From contig NZ_LUKZ01000029.1 in NCBI RefSeq assembly GCF_001633105.1, positions 89,733 to 153,732 of the forward strand: DNA of 64,000 nt. The letters are read 5' to 3'. Of the stretch, positions 9,577 through 18,996 are shown in pieces. Below the pieces are notes generated by a model. That model was given only the letters and a program-made list of their open reading frames with translations. It was not told where the DNA came from and ran no database searches. Made by a program: the position numbers and the translations under genes. The stretch comes from Acidovorax sp. GW101-3H11. Its GTDB lineage: Bacteria > Pseudomonadota > Gammaproteobacteria > Burkholderiales > Burkholderiaceae_C. Numbering within the stretch: the stretch's first letter is position 1; each line of letters begins with the position of its first letter.

Positions 9577-10854
9577 TCAGCGGTTCAGCGCGGCCTGCTT
9601 CCAGGCGCTGGCGGCGGCGCTGTCGTCGCCGCGCTGCTCGGCCAGTTCGGCCAGGCGGCGCCAGGCGCTGGTGCGCAGGTGGGGGTCGGCCAGTTGCTGC
9701 GCTGCCTGGGTCAGCAGCTGCTGTGCCTTGCCCCACAGCTGGCGCTTGAGGCAGGCCATGCCCGCCAGGTACTGCAGGCGCGCGTCGCGCGGGTTGGCCT
9801 GGTGGGCCGATTCGATGCGGGCCAGCCAGGGGGCGTCGAGCTCGTCCAGCCCGGCTTCGAGTGCGCGCACCAGCTTCAGCGCGTGGTGGTCGGCCAGGGC
9901 ATCGGGCAGGTCCACCATGCGCTCCCACACCGGCAGCAGCCAGGCGCGCACCTGGGTGGCCTCACCGCCCAGCGCGGCCAGACGTTGCGCGGCGTGGATG
10001 GCCAGCTCGGGCATGTTGCGCTCGGCCGTTTCCAGCGACTGCCAGATCTGCTGCAGCTGGGCGGTGTCGTGGGCGCTGTTGATGAGTTCGGTGGCCAGGC
10101 CGCGCACGATGCTTTGCGCTGCGGCGGGCGAGAAGGCGCGGTGTTTGCCCAGCAGGCGGGCGGTGTCCAGCGCCTCCTGCGTCTGCCTGTCCAGGCGGGT
10201 GGCCTTGAGCTTGATGCGCAGGGCCAGTGTGCGCCGTGCGGCGCCCTGGGGCAGGGCGGCCAGGCGTTCCAGGGCCGCGCTGGCATCGCGGTCGTCCAGC
10301 GACCAGCGGGCGGCGCGCATCTGGGCGCCTTCGTGCATTTCCTGCTCGTTCACCGTGCCGCGCATCGGGGCTTCCTGCAGCGCGTCCTGCAGATGGCTCT
10401 CGCGGGTCGCGCGGTCTTGCAGTGCGTGCGATGCCTCGGCCGCAATCATGTGGGCCAGGGCGCGCAGCTGTTTGCCATGGGGCACGGCCTCGCCGCTGGC
10501 CTCCAGGGCATGCTCTTGCGACAGCGCCGCCACGGCCGCCTTGCGCGAGCGGATGAAGCGGCCGCCCAGCATGTGGGTGAGCGCGTCGAGCAAGGCCGCG
10601 TGCATGGCACGCTCCTTTTGCTGCACGCGCCAGCGGCGGGCCTGGTGGGGCAGTTCGAGCAGCGCAGCCAGGGCGCGCAGGGCGGCATAAAGGGTGACAA
10701 ACCCGCCCACCAGCAGCAGCAACACCATGTTGAGCGACAGGTCGATGCGGTAGGGCGGCCAGTACAGGGTGATGGTGCCCTGGTTGTTGCCCGCAAACAA
10801 AGCCGTGGCCACGGCCACGCCAAACAACGCCAGGAGCCAGAGTGCAGCGCGCAT
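9577..10854 (-). CDS. hemY: HemY-like TPR membrane protein of haem biosynthesis
   Basis: A 425-aa inner-membrane protein of the HemY (proteobacterial) family, linked genetically to haem synthesis; its biochemical role is not settled. The N-terminus has two transmembrane helices, MRAALWLLALFGVAVATALF and LSLNMVLLLLVGGFVTLYAA, joined by the family's NNQGTITLYWPPYRID loop. The rest is alpha-helical with tetratricopeptide-like repeats rich in Ala and Leu. It is the last gene of hemC-hemD-hemX-hemY, starting 12 bp after hemX ends. It should not be confused with the Bacillus protoporphyrinogen oxidase also called HemY. Confidence 0.9.
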   Translation of the reverse strand: MRAALWLLALFGVAVATALFAGNNQGTITLYWPPYRIDLSLNMVLLLLVGGFVTLYAALRALAALLELPHQARRWRVQQKERAMHAALLDALTHMLGGRFIRSRKAAVAALSQEHALEASGEAVPHGKQLRALAHMIAAEASHALQDRATRESHLQDALQEAPMRGTVNEQEMHEGAQMRAARWSLDDRDASAALERLAALPQGAARRTLALRIKLKATRLDRQTQEALDTARLLGKHRAFSPAAAQSIVRGLATELINSAHDTAQLQQIWQSLETAERNMPELAIHAAQRLAALGGEATQVRAWLLPVWERMVDLPDALADHHALKLVRALEAGLDELDAPWLARIESAHQANPRDARLQYLAGMACLKRQLWGKAQQLLTQAAQQLADPHLRTSAWRRLAELAEQRGDDSAAASAWKQAALNR

Positions 10855-10866
10855 GCGTACCGCCCT

Positions 10867-12003
10867 TTACCGGCCTGCAGCGGCCGTGGCCAGCGCAGAC
10901 AGGGTTTCGTCCAGTCGGGGCTGCTCTGCCGCCTTCAGGCTGGCCTGGGCCGTCTGCAGCGTGCTGGCCGCGTTCTGGGTGCGGCGCGAGGCCGGGTCAA
11001 AGTATTTGTTGAGCGCCACCGTGGCGGCACCCAGGTCGGCGCGGGCTGAGTCGAACTGGCGCGCCAGCACGGCCAGGCGCGCATTGAGCAGCTTGAGCTT
11101 GAGGTTCTCGCGCAGGAAAAAGGTCTGCTCGGGCGCCAGCAGGATGGCCTCGGGCTGGTCGATGCGGCTCACGCGCACCAGGCCCCGGGCCTCGTCGCGC
11201 ACCACCTCCCAGCTGCGCTGCAGGGCCGCCTGCCACCAGGCCAGGCCTTCGGTGGGGGCGGGCGTGCTGCCAGGGGTGGCGGGGCCGGTGGACAGGCGTT
11301 TGGTGGACGCGGCCTGGGCCACGGCGTTGAGCACGGGCAGCTCATCCACCTGGCGCACCAGGTCGTCCAGGCGGCCCAGCAGGCCGGCGGTGTCGGTCAC
11401 GGTGGCGCGGGTCAGGCGGTCCAGGTCGCGGCCAATGGCGCGCTGCACGGGCGCCAGGCGGGGCTGGGCGGCGCGTTCGATGCGCTGGTTGGCGCTTTTG
11501 AGCGCAGCCACCAGGGGCTCCAGGCTGCCGGTGAGCTGGGCCTGTTGCTGCGACAGGCGGATGGCGGATTCGATGTCCACCACCAGGTTTTCGTCGCGCG
11601 AGCGCGACAGGCTTTGCATCAATTCTTCGAGCTGGCTGCGCTGCAGCGCCACTTCGCTCACACGGGCTTCGGCCACCGACAGGCGGGCGGCCGTTTCGCG
11701 CACCAGCTCTTCGGCCTGGCGGGCCATGGTGCGGGCCTCGATGGCCTGTGCGCCCGAGTCGGCAGTCTGCCGCGCGAGCTGCTCCTGGATGGCGCTGAGC
11801 TTTTGCCACAGCATGCCGCTGCTGACCAGCGCGGCAGCGGCCACGGCGCCCAGCAGCAGGGTGACGGCGCCACCCCGGCCCGGTGTGGGGGCCACGGCGG
11901 CGGGTGCCACAGGTGCAGGGCCTGCTGCAGGCGCGCCCACGGGTGCGGCCACAGGGGCGGCGGTGGGGGCTGGAGGCAGGTCGTTGGGCGGCGCAGAACT
12001 CAT
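10867..12003 (-). CDS. hemX: HemX family protein (membrane-anchored, coiled coil)
   Basis: A 378-aa protein annotated in the family as HemX, often mislabelled uroporphyrinogen-III C-methyltransferase. It has a Pro/Ala-rich cytoplasmic N-terminus, one transmembrane helix at about residues 40-65 (GGAVTLLLGAVAAAALVSSG), then a long coiled coil and the HemX domain containing WWQAALQRSWEVVRDEARGL. The ATG at 12003 overlaps the hemD stop as ATGA, indicating translational coupling and fixing the start. No methyltransferase motif is visible, so an enzymatic function is doubtful. Confidence 0.9.
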   Translation of the reverse strand: MSSAPPNDLPPAPTAAPVAAPVGAPAAGPAPVAPAAVAPTPGRGGAVTLLLGAVAAAALVSSGMLWQKLSAIQEQLARQTADSGAQAIEARTMARQAEELVRETAARLSVAEARVSEVALQRSQLEELMQSLSRSRDENLVVDIESAIRLSQQQAQLTGSLEPLVAALKSANQRIERAAQPRLAPVQRAIGRDLDRLTRATVTDTAGLLGRLDDLVRQVDELPVLNAVAQAASTKRLSTGPATPGSTPAPTEGLAWWQAALQRSWEVVRDEARGLVRVSRIDQPEAILLAPEQTFFLRENLKLKLLNARLAVLARQFDSARADLGAATVALNKYFDPASRRTQNAASTLQTAQASLKAAEQPRLDETLSALATAAAGR

Positions 12004-12806
12004 GCGGCCGATTCTATCGAGGCCACCACGTCTTCCAGCGCCGGACGGCATTCCCCCACGGTGCCAAAGCCCGCTGCGCGCGCCGCTTCGGCAATGCGCG
12101 GGTGGGTGGCCAGTGCACGCGCTGCGCCCCAGTGCTGGCCGGGCAGCGCCTCTGACAGGTGGGCCACGGCTTCGGAGCTGCTCAGCAGCCAGACCGAGCC
12201 GTCCTGCGCAGCCTGTTGCGCCAGCGCCACCTCGGCGGGGGCCAGCCGGGGCGCGCCGCGTTGGTATGCCACCACAAAGTCCACCTGCCCGCCTGCGGCC
12301 TCGATCTGCCGGGCCAGCCAGTCGCGGCCGCTGCCCTGGGCGGTGTCGTGCACGCCGCCCGAGCGCCCACGCACGATGAGCACCCGGTCGCCAGGCCGGA
12401 TTTGCCCGGCCACCTGCTGCCACAGCGCCTCCGAATCGAACTGCGGGGCGTCGGGCGCCGGGCCGTCGATGTGGCCCGGTGGCACCCCGGCTTGCTCCAG
12501 CGCACGCGCCGTGCCGGGGCCGGGTGCCCATGCTCTTATTTTGATAGCTGATAGGGCATGATGGTCGCGCGCAGAGGCCGATTTTTCTTCAAAAAAATGG
12601 ACCACCGCATTGCCACTGACAAACATCAGCGCCCGGTACTGCGTCAGCCGGGCGTGGGCCTGGGCCAGCGCTTGTTGTGCTGCCGCGTCGGTGCACGGCC
12701 CGATGTCAATCAGCGGTAGGGCCACGGCCGAAATGCCGCGTGCCGCCAGCAGCCCGACCCAGTGTGCAGCCTCGCGGGCGGGCCGCGTGACGATCACCCG
12801 GGGCAT
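12000..12806 (-). CDS. hemD: Uroporphyrinogen-III synthase with an in-frame repeat insert
   Basis: Cytoplasmic enzyme that inverts ring D and closes hydroxymethylbilane to uroporphyrinogen III. The 268-aa product starts MPRVIVTRPAREA. The start at 12806 lies 11 nt after the hemC stop and begins the conserved VTRP motif, so longer starts are rejected. Residues of the form FVSGNAVVHFF and RAWAPGPGTARAL are conserved landmarks. Between them, at about residues 73-90, the protein carries EKSASARDHHALSAIK, encoded by a copy of the dispersed 60-bp repeat. The frame is preserved. The segment lies where relatives have a variable surface loop, so the enzyme is probably functional. Confidence 0.93.
   Translation of the reverse strand: MPRVIVTRPAREAAHWVGLLAARGISAVALPLIDIGPCTDAAAQQALAQAHARLTQYRALMFVSGNAVVHFFEEKSASARDHHALSAIKIRAWAPGPGTARALEQAGVPPGHIDGPAPDAPQFDSEALWQQVAGQIRPGDRVLIVRGRSGGVHDTAQGSGRDWLARQIEAAGGQVDFVVAYQRGAPRLAPAEVALAQQAAQDGSVWLLSSSEAVAHLSEALPGQHWGAARALATHPRIAEAARAAGFGTVGECRPALEDVVASIESAA
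12536..12590 (+). repeat. Dispersed ~60-bp repeat, copy 2, inside hemD
   Basis: This copy reads TTATTTTGATAGCTGATAG, then GGCATGATGGTCGCGCGCAG, then AGGCCGATTTTT. It matches the intergenic copies and lies wholly in the hemD coding region, read in antisense there. Confidence 0.8.
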
Positions 12807-12817
12807 GGCTGGGCCGA

Positions 12818-13756
12818 TCAATTCAGGGGTTCTGCGCCCCGCGCGCCACCGGCGCGCAGGCGCTGTGCAATCGCTTCGCCCAGCGCTTCGGCCTGCGCCA
12901 GCGTGGTGACGGGGGCACTGGCCGCTGCGCACACCAGGGGGGCTTGTGCGTCCACATCGCCCCAGGCGGCATCGAGCTGCAGCACACCATCGGTGAAGGT
13001 GCCGTGTGCAGCCAGCGGCATGGAGCAGCTGCCGCCCATGGCGCGGCTCACGGCGCGCTCGGCGGCCACGGTGAGCCAGGTGGGCTGGTGGGCCAGCGGC
13101 GCCAGTGCGTCGATCAGGTCTTGCCGGTCGCTGCGCACTTCAATGCCCAGGGCACCCTGGCCTGCGGCGGGCAACATGGCGGTGGGCGCGAAGGTGGCGC
13201 GGATGCGGGATTCGAGCCCCAGGCGCTTCAGGCCCGCAGCCGCCAGCACGATGGCGTCGTACTGGCCTTCGTCCAGCTTGCGCAGGCGGGTGTCGAGGTT
13301 GCCACGCAGTGGCTCGATCTTCAGGTCGGGCCGCAGGGCCTGCAGCAGCACCTGGCGGCGCAGGCTGGATGTGCCCACCACCGCGCCCTGGGGCAGGGCA
13401 TCGATGTTGGGGTAGTGGGGGGAGACAAACGCATCGCGCGGGTCTTCGCGTTCCATCACGCAGGCCAGCGCAAAACCCTCGGGCAGCTCCATGGGCACGT
13501 CCTTGAGCGAATGCACCGCAATGTGCGCGCGGCCTTCTTCCAGCGCCACTTCCAGTTCTTTCACAAACAGGCCCTTGCCGCCCACCTTGGACAGCGACCG
13601 GTCCAGGATCTGGTCGCCCTTGGTGGTCATGCCCAGCAGCTCCACCTGGTGGCCCTGTGCGCGCAAAAGGGCCTGTACATGCTCGGCTTGCCACAGCGCC
13701 AGGCGGCTCTCGCGCGTGGCGATCACGATGGAAAGAGGGGCGTTCTGGAGGCTCAA
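12818..13756 (-). CDS. hemC: Porphobilinogen deaminase (hydroxymethylbilane synthase)
   Basis: Polymerises four porphobilinogen units into hydroxymethylbilane in the cytoplasm. The 312-aa length is normal. Landmarks are [19 protein letters not shown] at the N-terminus, the segment [30 protein letters not shown], and [14 protein letters not shown], whose Cys carries the dipyrromethane cofactor. First gene of hemC-hemD-hemX-hemY. It is divergent from ppc, with 131 bp between the two start codons. Confidence 0.97.
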   Translation of the reverse strand: MSLQNAPLSIVIATRESRLALWQAEHVQALLRAQGHQVELLGMTTKGDQILDRSLSKVGGKGLFVKELEVALEEGRAHIAVHSLKDVPMELPEGFALACVMEREDPRDAFVSPHYPNIDALPQGAVVGTSSLRRQVLLQALRPDLKIEPLRGNLDTRLRKLDEGQYDAIVLAAAGLKRLGLESRIRATFAPTAMLPAAGQGALGIEVRSDRQDLIDALAPLAHQPTWLTVAAERAVSRAMGGSCSMPLAAHGTFTDGVLQLDAAWGDVDAQAPLVCAAASAPVTTLAQAEALGEAIAQRLRAGGARGAEPLN

Positions 13757-13785
13757 GTTCGTAACCTGTTTGTAATCTTTCAGGG

Positions 13786-13810
13786 GCGGGCGATGCTAGC
13801 ATGCGCCCGC
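13786..13810. promoter_or_regulatory. Inverted repeat in the hemC-ppc divergent promoter region
   Basis: GCGGGCG and GCGCCCGC flank the palindrome ATGCTAGCAT. The centre offers TGnTAGCAT, an extended -10-like sequence that reads the same on both strands, so it could serve either gene. No good -35 was found on either strand. Function is a guess from position and symmetry. Confidence 0.35.
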
Positions 13811-13887
13811 ACTGGGGCTGGTGCGCCCCGGGGGACACGGGGGCAGGCGGCTCCCGGCCACCACCCACCTCCGGAGACTCACGCACC

Positions 13888-16677
13888 ATGAAACGATCCG
13901 ACAAGGACCAGCCCCTGATCGACGACATCCGCCTGCTCGGGCGCATTCTGGGCGACGTGATCCGAGAACAGGAGGGCGTGGCTGCGTACGAGCTGGTGGA
14001 GCAGGTGCGCAAGCTCTCCGTCGCTTTCCGCCGCGACGCCGATCAGGAAGCCGACCGCGCGCTCAAGAAGCTGCTCAAGTCCCTGTCGGGCGACCAGACG
14101 GTGAGCGTGATCCGCGCCTTCACCTATTTCAGCCACCTGGCCAACCTCGCCGAGGACCGCCACCACATCCGCCGCCGCGCCGTGCACGAGCGTGCAGGCG
14201 ACACGCAAGAAGGCAGCATCGAGGTGGCCCTGTCGCGCCTGCGCTGGGCCGGCATTGCGCCCAAGACCATCTCGCAGACGCTGGCGGGCAGCTACGTGGC
14301 CCCCGTGCTCACCGCCCACCCCACCGAGGTGCAGCGCAAAAGCATTCTGGACGCCGAGCGCGACATCGCCCAATTGCTGGCCACGCGCGACGACATCCAG
14401 GTGCGCGCCCAGCTCTACAACAGCGCCAAGGATGCGCTCACCCCGCGCGAGCTGGCCGCCAACGAAGCCCTGCTGCGCGCCCGCGTGGCCCAGCTGTGGC
14501 AAACGCGCCTCTTGCGCTACAGCAAGCTCACCGTGGCCGACGAGATCGAAAACGCGCTCTCTTATTACGAAGCTACCTTCCTGCGCGAAATCCCCAAGAT
14601 CTACGCCGACCTGGAAAACGAGCTGGGCCAGTACCCCGTGCACAGCTTTCTGCGCATGGGCCAGTGGATCGGCGGCGACCGCGACGGCAACCCCAATGTG
14701 ACGGCGCAGACGCTGCAGTACGCGCTGGGCCGCCAGGCCGAAGTGGCCCTGCGCCATTACCTGACCGAGGTGCACTACCTGGGCGGCGAGCTGTCGCTGT
14801 CTGCCCGCCTGGTGCAGGTGTCGGCCGAGATGGAGGCCTTGGCCCAGCGCTCGCCCGACACCAACGAACACCGCGTGGACGAGCCCTACCGCCGCGCCCT
14901 CACAGGCATTTATGCGCGCCTGGCGGCATCGCTCAAGGACTTGACGGGTGGCGAGGCCGCTCGCCACGCCGTGGCGCCACAAAACGCCTACGCCAGCGCC
15001 GAGGAGTTCCTGGCCGACCTGCGGGTGATCGAGGCCTCTTTGCAGTCACACCACGGCGAGGCCCTGGCCGCCGAGCGCTTGCATCCGCTGATCCGCGCCG
15101 TGCAGGTGTTCGGTTTTCACCTGGCCACGGTGGACCTGCGCCAAAGCTCCGACAAACACGAAGAAGTGGTGGCCGAGCTGCTGGCCAAGGCGCGCATTGA
15201 GCCCCAGTACGCCGGCCTGCAGGAAGCCGCCAAGCGCGCACTGCTGATCAAGCTGCTGAACGACGCGCGCCCGCTGCGTGTGGTGGGTGCCGAATACTCT
15301 GCCCATGCCCAGGGCGAGCTGGCCATCTTCGAGACCGCCCGCGTGATGCGCGAGCGCTTCGGTCACGAAGCCATCCGCCACTACATCATCAGCCACACCG
15401 AAACGGTGAGCGATTTGCTCGAAGTGCTGCTGCTGCAAAAGGAAGTGGGCCTGATGAATGGCACGCTCGATGCCGAGTCGCGCAACCACCTCATCGTGGT
15501 GCCGCTGTTCGAGACCATCGAAGACCTGCGCAACGCCGCGCCCATCATGCGCGAGTTCTACAGCCTGCCCGGCGTGGCGGCGCTGGTGCAGCGCAGCGGT
15601 GGCGAGCAGGACATCATGCTCGGCTACAGCGACAGCAACAAGGATGGCGGCATCTTCACCAGCAACTGGGAGCTGTACCGCGCCGAGATTGCCCTCGTTG
15701 AACTTTTCGACGAACTCGCCACCAGCCACGGCATCCAGCTGCGCATGTTCCATGGCCGGGGCGGCACGGTGGGCCGGGGCGGCGGCCCCAGCTACCAGGC
15801 CATCCTGGCGCAGCCGCCCGGCACCGTGCGCGGCCAGATCCGTCTGACGGAGCAGGGCGAGGTCATTGCGTCGAAATACGCCAACCCCGAGATCGGCCGC
15901 CGCAACCTCGAAACCCTGGTGGCCGCCACGCTCGAAGCCACGCTGCTGCAGCCCACCAAGCCTGCGACCAAGGCGTTTCTGGATGCTGCTGCGCAGCTCT
16001 CGCTGGCCAGCATGGGCAGCTACCGTGCGCTGGTGTACGAAACGCCCGGCTTTACCGACTACTTCTTCAACTCCACGCCCATCCGTGAGATTGCCGAGTT
16101 GAACATTGGCTCTCGCCCCGCCAGCCGCAAGGCCAGCCAGAAGATCGAAGACCTGCGCGCCATCCCCTGGGGCTTCAGCTGGGGCCAGTGCCGCCTCACG
16201 CTGCCGGGCTGGTTCGGTTTTGGCTCGGCGGTGGATGCGTTCGTGAACGCCGAGGGCAAGGACCCCAAGGCCCAGCTGGCGCTACTGCAGAAGATGTACC
16301 GCCAGTGGCCGTTCTTTCGCACACTGCTGTCCAACATGGACATGGTGCTGGCCAAGAGCGATCTGGCCCTGGCATCGCGCTACAGCGAACTGGTGACCGA
16401 CGCGCGCCTGCGCAAGAAGGTGTTCACCGCCATCGAGGCCGAGTGGCAACGCACGGCCGAGGCGCTGACCCGCATCACGGGCGACAAGCAGCGCCTGACG
16501 CACAACACGGCGCTGGCGCGTTCCATCAAGCACCGCTTTCCGTACATCGACCCGCTGCACCACTTGCAGGTGGAGCTGGTGCGCCGCTGGCGTGCAGGGC
16601 AGGGCGACGAGCGTGTGCAGACGGGTATCCACATCTCCATCAACGGGATTGCGGCTGGGCTGCGCAATACGGGCTGA
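13888..16677 (+). CDS. ppc: Phosphoenolpyruvate carboxylase
   Basis: Adds bicarbonate to phosphoenolpyruvate to make oxaloacetate, replenishing the TCA cycle. The 929-aa product has normal length. Catalytic signatures are intact: TAHPTE at residues 142-147, and [16 protein letters not shown] beginning at residue 621, with the active-site His and Arg. The C-terminus ends GLRNTG, the conserved family tail. The start at 13888 is preceded by CCGGAGACTCACGCACC, a good ribosome-binding site; the frame is open further upstream but lacks similarity. It stands alone on the plus strand, divergent from hemC. Confidence 0.98.
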   Translation: MKRSDKDQPLIDDIRLLGRILGDVIREQEGVAAYELVEQVRKLSVAFRRDADQEADRALKKLLKSLSGDQTVSVIRAFTYFSHLANLAEDRHHIRRRAVHERAGDTQEGSIEVALSRLRWAGIAPKTISQTLAGSYVAPVLTAHPTEVQRKSILDAERDIAQLLATRDDIQVRAQLYNSAKDALTPRELAANEALLRARVAQLWQTRLLRYSKLTVADEIENALSYYEATFLREIPKIYADLENELGQYPVHSFLRMGQWIGGDRDGNPNVTAQTLQYALGRQAEVALRHYLTEVHYLGGELSLSARLVQVSAEMEALAQRSPDTNEHRVDEPYRRALTGIYARLAASLKDLTGGEAARHAVAPQNAYASAEEFLADLRVIEASLQSHHGEALAAERLHPLIRAVQVFGFHLATVDLRQSSDKHEEVVAELLAKARIEPQYAGLQEAAKRALLIKLLNDARPLRVVGAEYSAHAQGELAIFETARVMRERFGHEAIRHYIISHTETVSDLLEVLLLQKEVGLMNGTLDAESRNHLIVVPLFETIEDLRNAAPIMREFYSLPGVAALVQRSGGEQDIMLGYSDSNKDGGIFTSNWELYRAEIALVELFDELATSHGIQLRMFHGRGGTVGRGGGPSYQAILAQPPGTVRGQIRLTEQGEVIASKYANPEIGRRNLETLVAATLEATLLQPTKPATKAFLDAAAQLSLASMGSYRALVYETPGFTDYFFNSTPIREIAELNIGSRPASRKASQKIEDLRAIPWGFSWGQCRLTLPGWFGFGSAVDAFVNAEGKDPKAQLALLQKMYRQWPFFRTLLSNMDMVLAKSDLALASRYSELVTDARLRKKVFTAIEAEWQRTAEALTRITGDKQRLTHNTALARSIKHRFPYIDPLHHLQVELVRRWRAGQGDERVQTGIHISINGIAAGLRNTG

Positions 16678-16866
16678 TCGCCCGCGCTTCTTCAGCCGTT
16701 TTGCCACCTGCGCCCGCGCGCGCTAGCATGGCCACCGGGGCGCTGCAGCGCCCTTGGCGGGGGCTTGGCAGCAGGCCCTGGCTATCGGCGCAGAGTAGCC
16801 ACTGTGGTGGCACGGCCCTGCGGTGCGTTGTCATGGTGGTGGCTCGTCGCTAACGGGCCGGGGGGC

Positions 16867-18996
16867 ATGGCTTTGGGCATGGATCTGGCGGCCTGGAGGG
16901 TGTTGCTGTCGCACCGGCTGGAGGCCGTGGCGCGCGCCGATTCGATGCGGGCCATCCGCGAGGGGCTGCTGTGGGTGTTGCCCTGCCTCATGGTGTCGGC
17001 CGTGTTCCTGGTGCTGTCGGTGCTGGCCCGGGTGCTGGGGCTGCCGCCTGCGGTGGGCGACATGCTGGCGGGGCTGCATGGCGAGATCAGTCGCATCCTG
17101 CCGCTGCTGATTGCCGCTTCGATTGGCTACATGCTGGCCATTCGCCACCAGTTGCCACGGCTGCCGGTGGCTTTTCTGTGTTTTGTGTATGTGGCGCTGG
17201 CGTCGTACCAGCTCAGTGGGCAGCCGCGTGCTGCCGCCACGCTGGTGCTGTTCATCGCGATTGCGTCGCCGCTCATCAATGTGCCGCTGATAGCCCGGCT
17301 GATGCGGGTGCGCTGGCTGCAGGTGTCACGCGGAGCGCTGGTCAGCGACAACGTTGAGGACGCGGTGAACATGGTGGTGCCCGGCATCGTCACTGCCGGG
17401 CTGCTGGCGGCGGTGCTGGCTTTGCTGCAGCAATGGTCGGGCCTGGCGCATTGGAGCCTGCCCATGGACATGGTCGATCCCGATCGGCCTTACTTCAACG
17501 CCGTCGTGCTCACCGGCATGAACTCGCTGCTGTGGTTCTTTGGCATTCACGGCTACCACGCGCTGCAGCCCCTGTTCCAGGTGCTGGAGCAGGCGGTGGG
17601 CTGGAACGCCATCGAGCTGCTGACCGACCAGGTGCCCCAGTACCCGCTCAACGCGGGGCTGCTGGGGGCGTTTGCCTTCATCGGGGGCGCGGGCGGCACC
17701 TTGTCGCTGGTGGTGGCTGTGCTGTGGCGGGTGCGCAGCCCGGGGCTGCGCCTGCTGGCGGTGGCCAGCCTGCCCATGGCCTTGCTGAATGTGAACGAGC
17801 TGCTGCTGTTCGGCATCCCGTTGATCCTGAATCCGCGCCTGCTCATTCCCTTCATCCTGGTGCCTGCGGTCAACGCCTGCCTGGCATTGGCGGCCGTGCA
17901 GGCGGGCTGGGTGCCGATGGCCACCGTGCCCATGCCCCTGAACGCCCCGGTGGTGTTCAACGCCTATGTCAGCACCCAGGGGGCTTGGTCGGCTGTGGCC
18001 TTGCAACTGGCCCTGGTGCTGCTTGGGGCCTGCATCTATGCACCGGCCGTGCGTGCGCTGGAGCGCCACAACGCCACCACCGTGCACCTGCCCGGGCTGG
18101 ACACCACCTTCACGCGGCTGCAGGAGGAGGGCAGCCTCTATGCCCACGACCCCATCGTGGCGGCGCAGCAGGGCCAGGCCCGCCGGGAGGATCTGGTGGC
18201 CCGGGTGCGCCGCATGGGGGGCTATGAGTTTTTCCTGGAGTACCAGCCGCAGGTGTCGCCGCGCACGGGCCTGTGTGTGGGGTGCGAGGCGTTGCTGCGC
18301 GCCCGCGACTCGCAGGGGCGGATCCAGTCACCGGGGTCGTTCCTGGCCTGGTTGTCCGAGGCGGGGCTGATGAAGGAGGTGGACCTGTGGGTGGCGGCTG
18401 CGGCGCTGCGGCAGTACCGGCGCTGGCGCAATGCGGGGTTTGAGCTGCCGGTTTCCATCAACGTCACGGGGCCTACCCTCATGTCGCCCGCCCACTGCCA
18501 GCGCCTGGTGGCCTTGATTGCGCCTGCAGCGGGGTGTATCAGCATCGAGATCACGGAAGACGCCCTGGCGGCCGATGTGGCGCAGATGCGCGATGCCATT
18601 GCCCGGGTGCATGCCGTGGGCGCCAAGGTGTCCATCGACGACTTTGGCACCGGGTACTCGTCACTGAGCTATCTGCACGCCTTTGCGGTGGACACCATCA
18701 AGATCGACCGCAGTTTTGTGGTGACCAGTGCCGAGCCACAAGGTGCCCGCGTGCTGGAGGGCCTGTTGCACTTTTGCCAGAGCCTGGGGCTGGGCATCGT
18801 CGTCGAGGGGGTGGAGACCGATGAACAGCTGCAGGTGCTGCCCGCCTCCATCGACTTGCGCGTGCAGGGCTGGTACTACAGCCGTGCCCTGGCGGCGGAC
18901 GACCTGCCCGCGTTTGTGCAGCAGTGCGCGCAGGGTGTTGCAGGCAAGGTGGCACCCGTCGTGCCTACTGGCCCAGCAGCTCGCCCACCGGCTTGA
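16867..18996 (+). CDS. PTS EIIC-like membrane domain fused to EAL phosphodiesterase domain
   Basis: A 709-aa fusion. Residues 1-410 are a multi-helix membrane domain like the EIIC sugar-channel component of the phosphotransferase system (cellobiose/lactose type). A landmark is NVNELLLFGIPLILNPRLL, the conserved substrate-loop region. Residues 450-695 form an EAL domain for cyclic-di-GMP hydrolysis, with EALLR as the EAL motif, SIEITEDAL, IDDFGTGYSSLSYLHAF with the paired metal Asp, KIDRSFV, and EGVETDEQ. No EIIA or EIIB domain is present or encoded nearby. The membrane part is therefore more likely a ligand sensor than a phosphorylating permease. The ATG at 16867 is preferred; MDLAAW at 16879 is a possible alternative. 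The end overlaps the convergent AI-2E gene by 32 bp. Confidence 0.88.
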   Translation: MALGMDLAAWRVLLSHRLEAVARADSMRAIREGLLWVLPCLMVSAVFLVLSVLARVLGLPPAVGDMLAGLHGEISRILPLLIAASIGYMLAIRHQLPRLPVAFLCFVYVALASYQLSGQPRAAATLVLFIAIASPLINVPLIARLMRVRWLQVSRGALVSDNVEDAVNMVVPGIVTAGLLAAVLALLQQWSGLAHWSLPMDMVDPDRPYFNAVVLTGMNSLLWFFGIHGYHALQPLFQVLEQAVGWNAIELLTDQVPQYPLNAGLLGAFAFIGGAGGTLSLVVAVLWRVRSPGLRLLAVASLPMALLNVNELLLFGIPLILNPRLLIPFILVPAVNACLALAAVQAGWVPMATVPMPLNAPVVFNAYVSTQGAWSAVALQLALVLLGACIYAPAVRALERHNATTVHLPGLDTTFTRLQEEGSLYAHDPIVAAQQGQARREDLVARVRRMGGYEFFLEYQPQVSPRTGLCVGCEALLRARDSQGRIQSPGSFLAWLSEAGLMKEVDLWVAAAALRQYRRWRNAGFELPVSINVTGPTLMSPAHCQRLVALIAPAAGCISIEITEDALAADVAQMRDAIARVHAVGAKVSIDDFGTGYSSLSYLHAFAVDTIKIDRSFVVTSAEPQGARVLEGLLHFCQSLGLGIVVEGVETDEQLQVLPASIDLRVQGWYYSRALAADDLPAFVQQCAQGVAGKVAPVVPTGPAARPPA

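Noticed and set aside
9353-9928. A 191-aa minus-strand frame overlapping the end of hemY
   Set aside because: Low-complexity Arg/Pro/Ala-rich translation overlapping a well-supported gene; no start or similarity.
10867-12003. HemX as a uroporphyrinogen-III C-methyltransferase
   Set aside because: No SAM-binding methyltransferase motif; the domain is membrane-anchored coiled coil. The usual database label is a historical carry-over.
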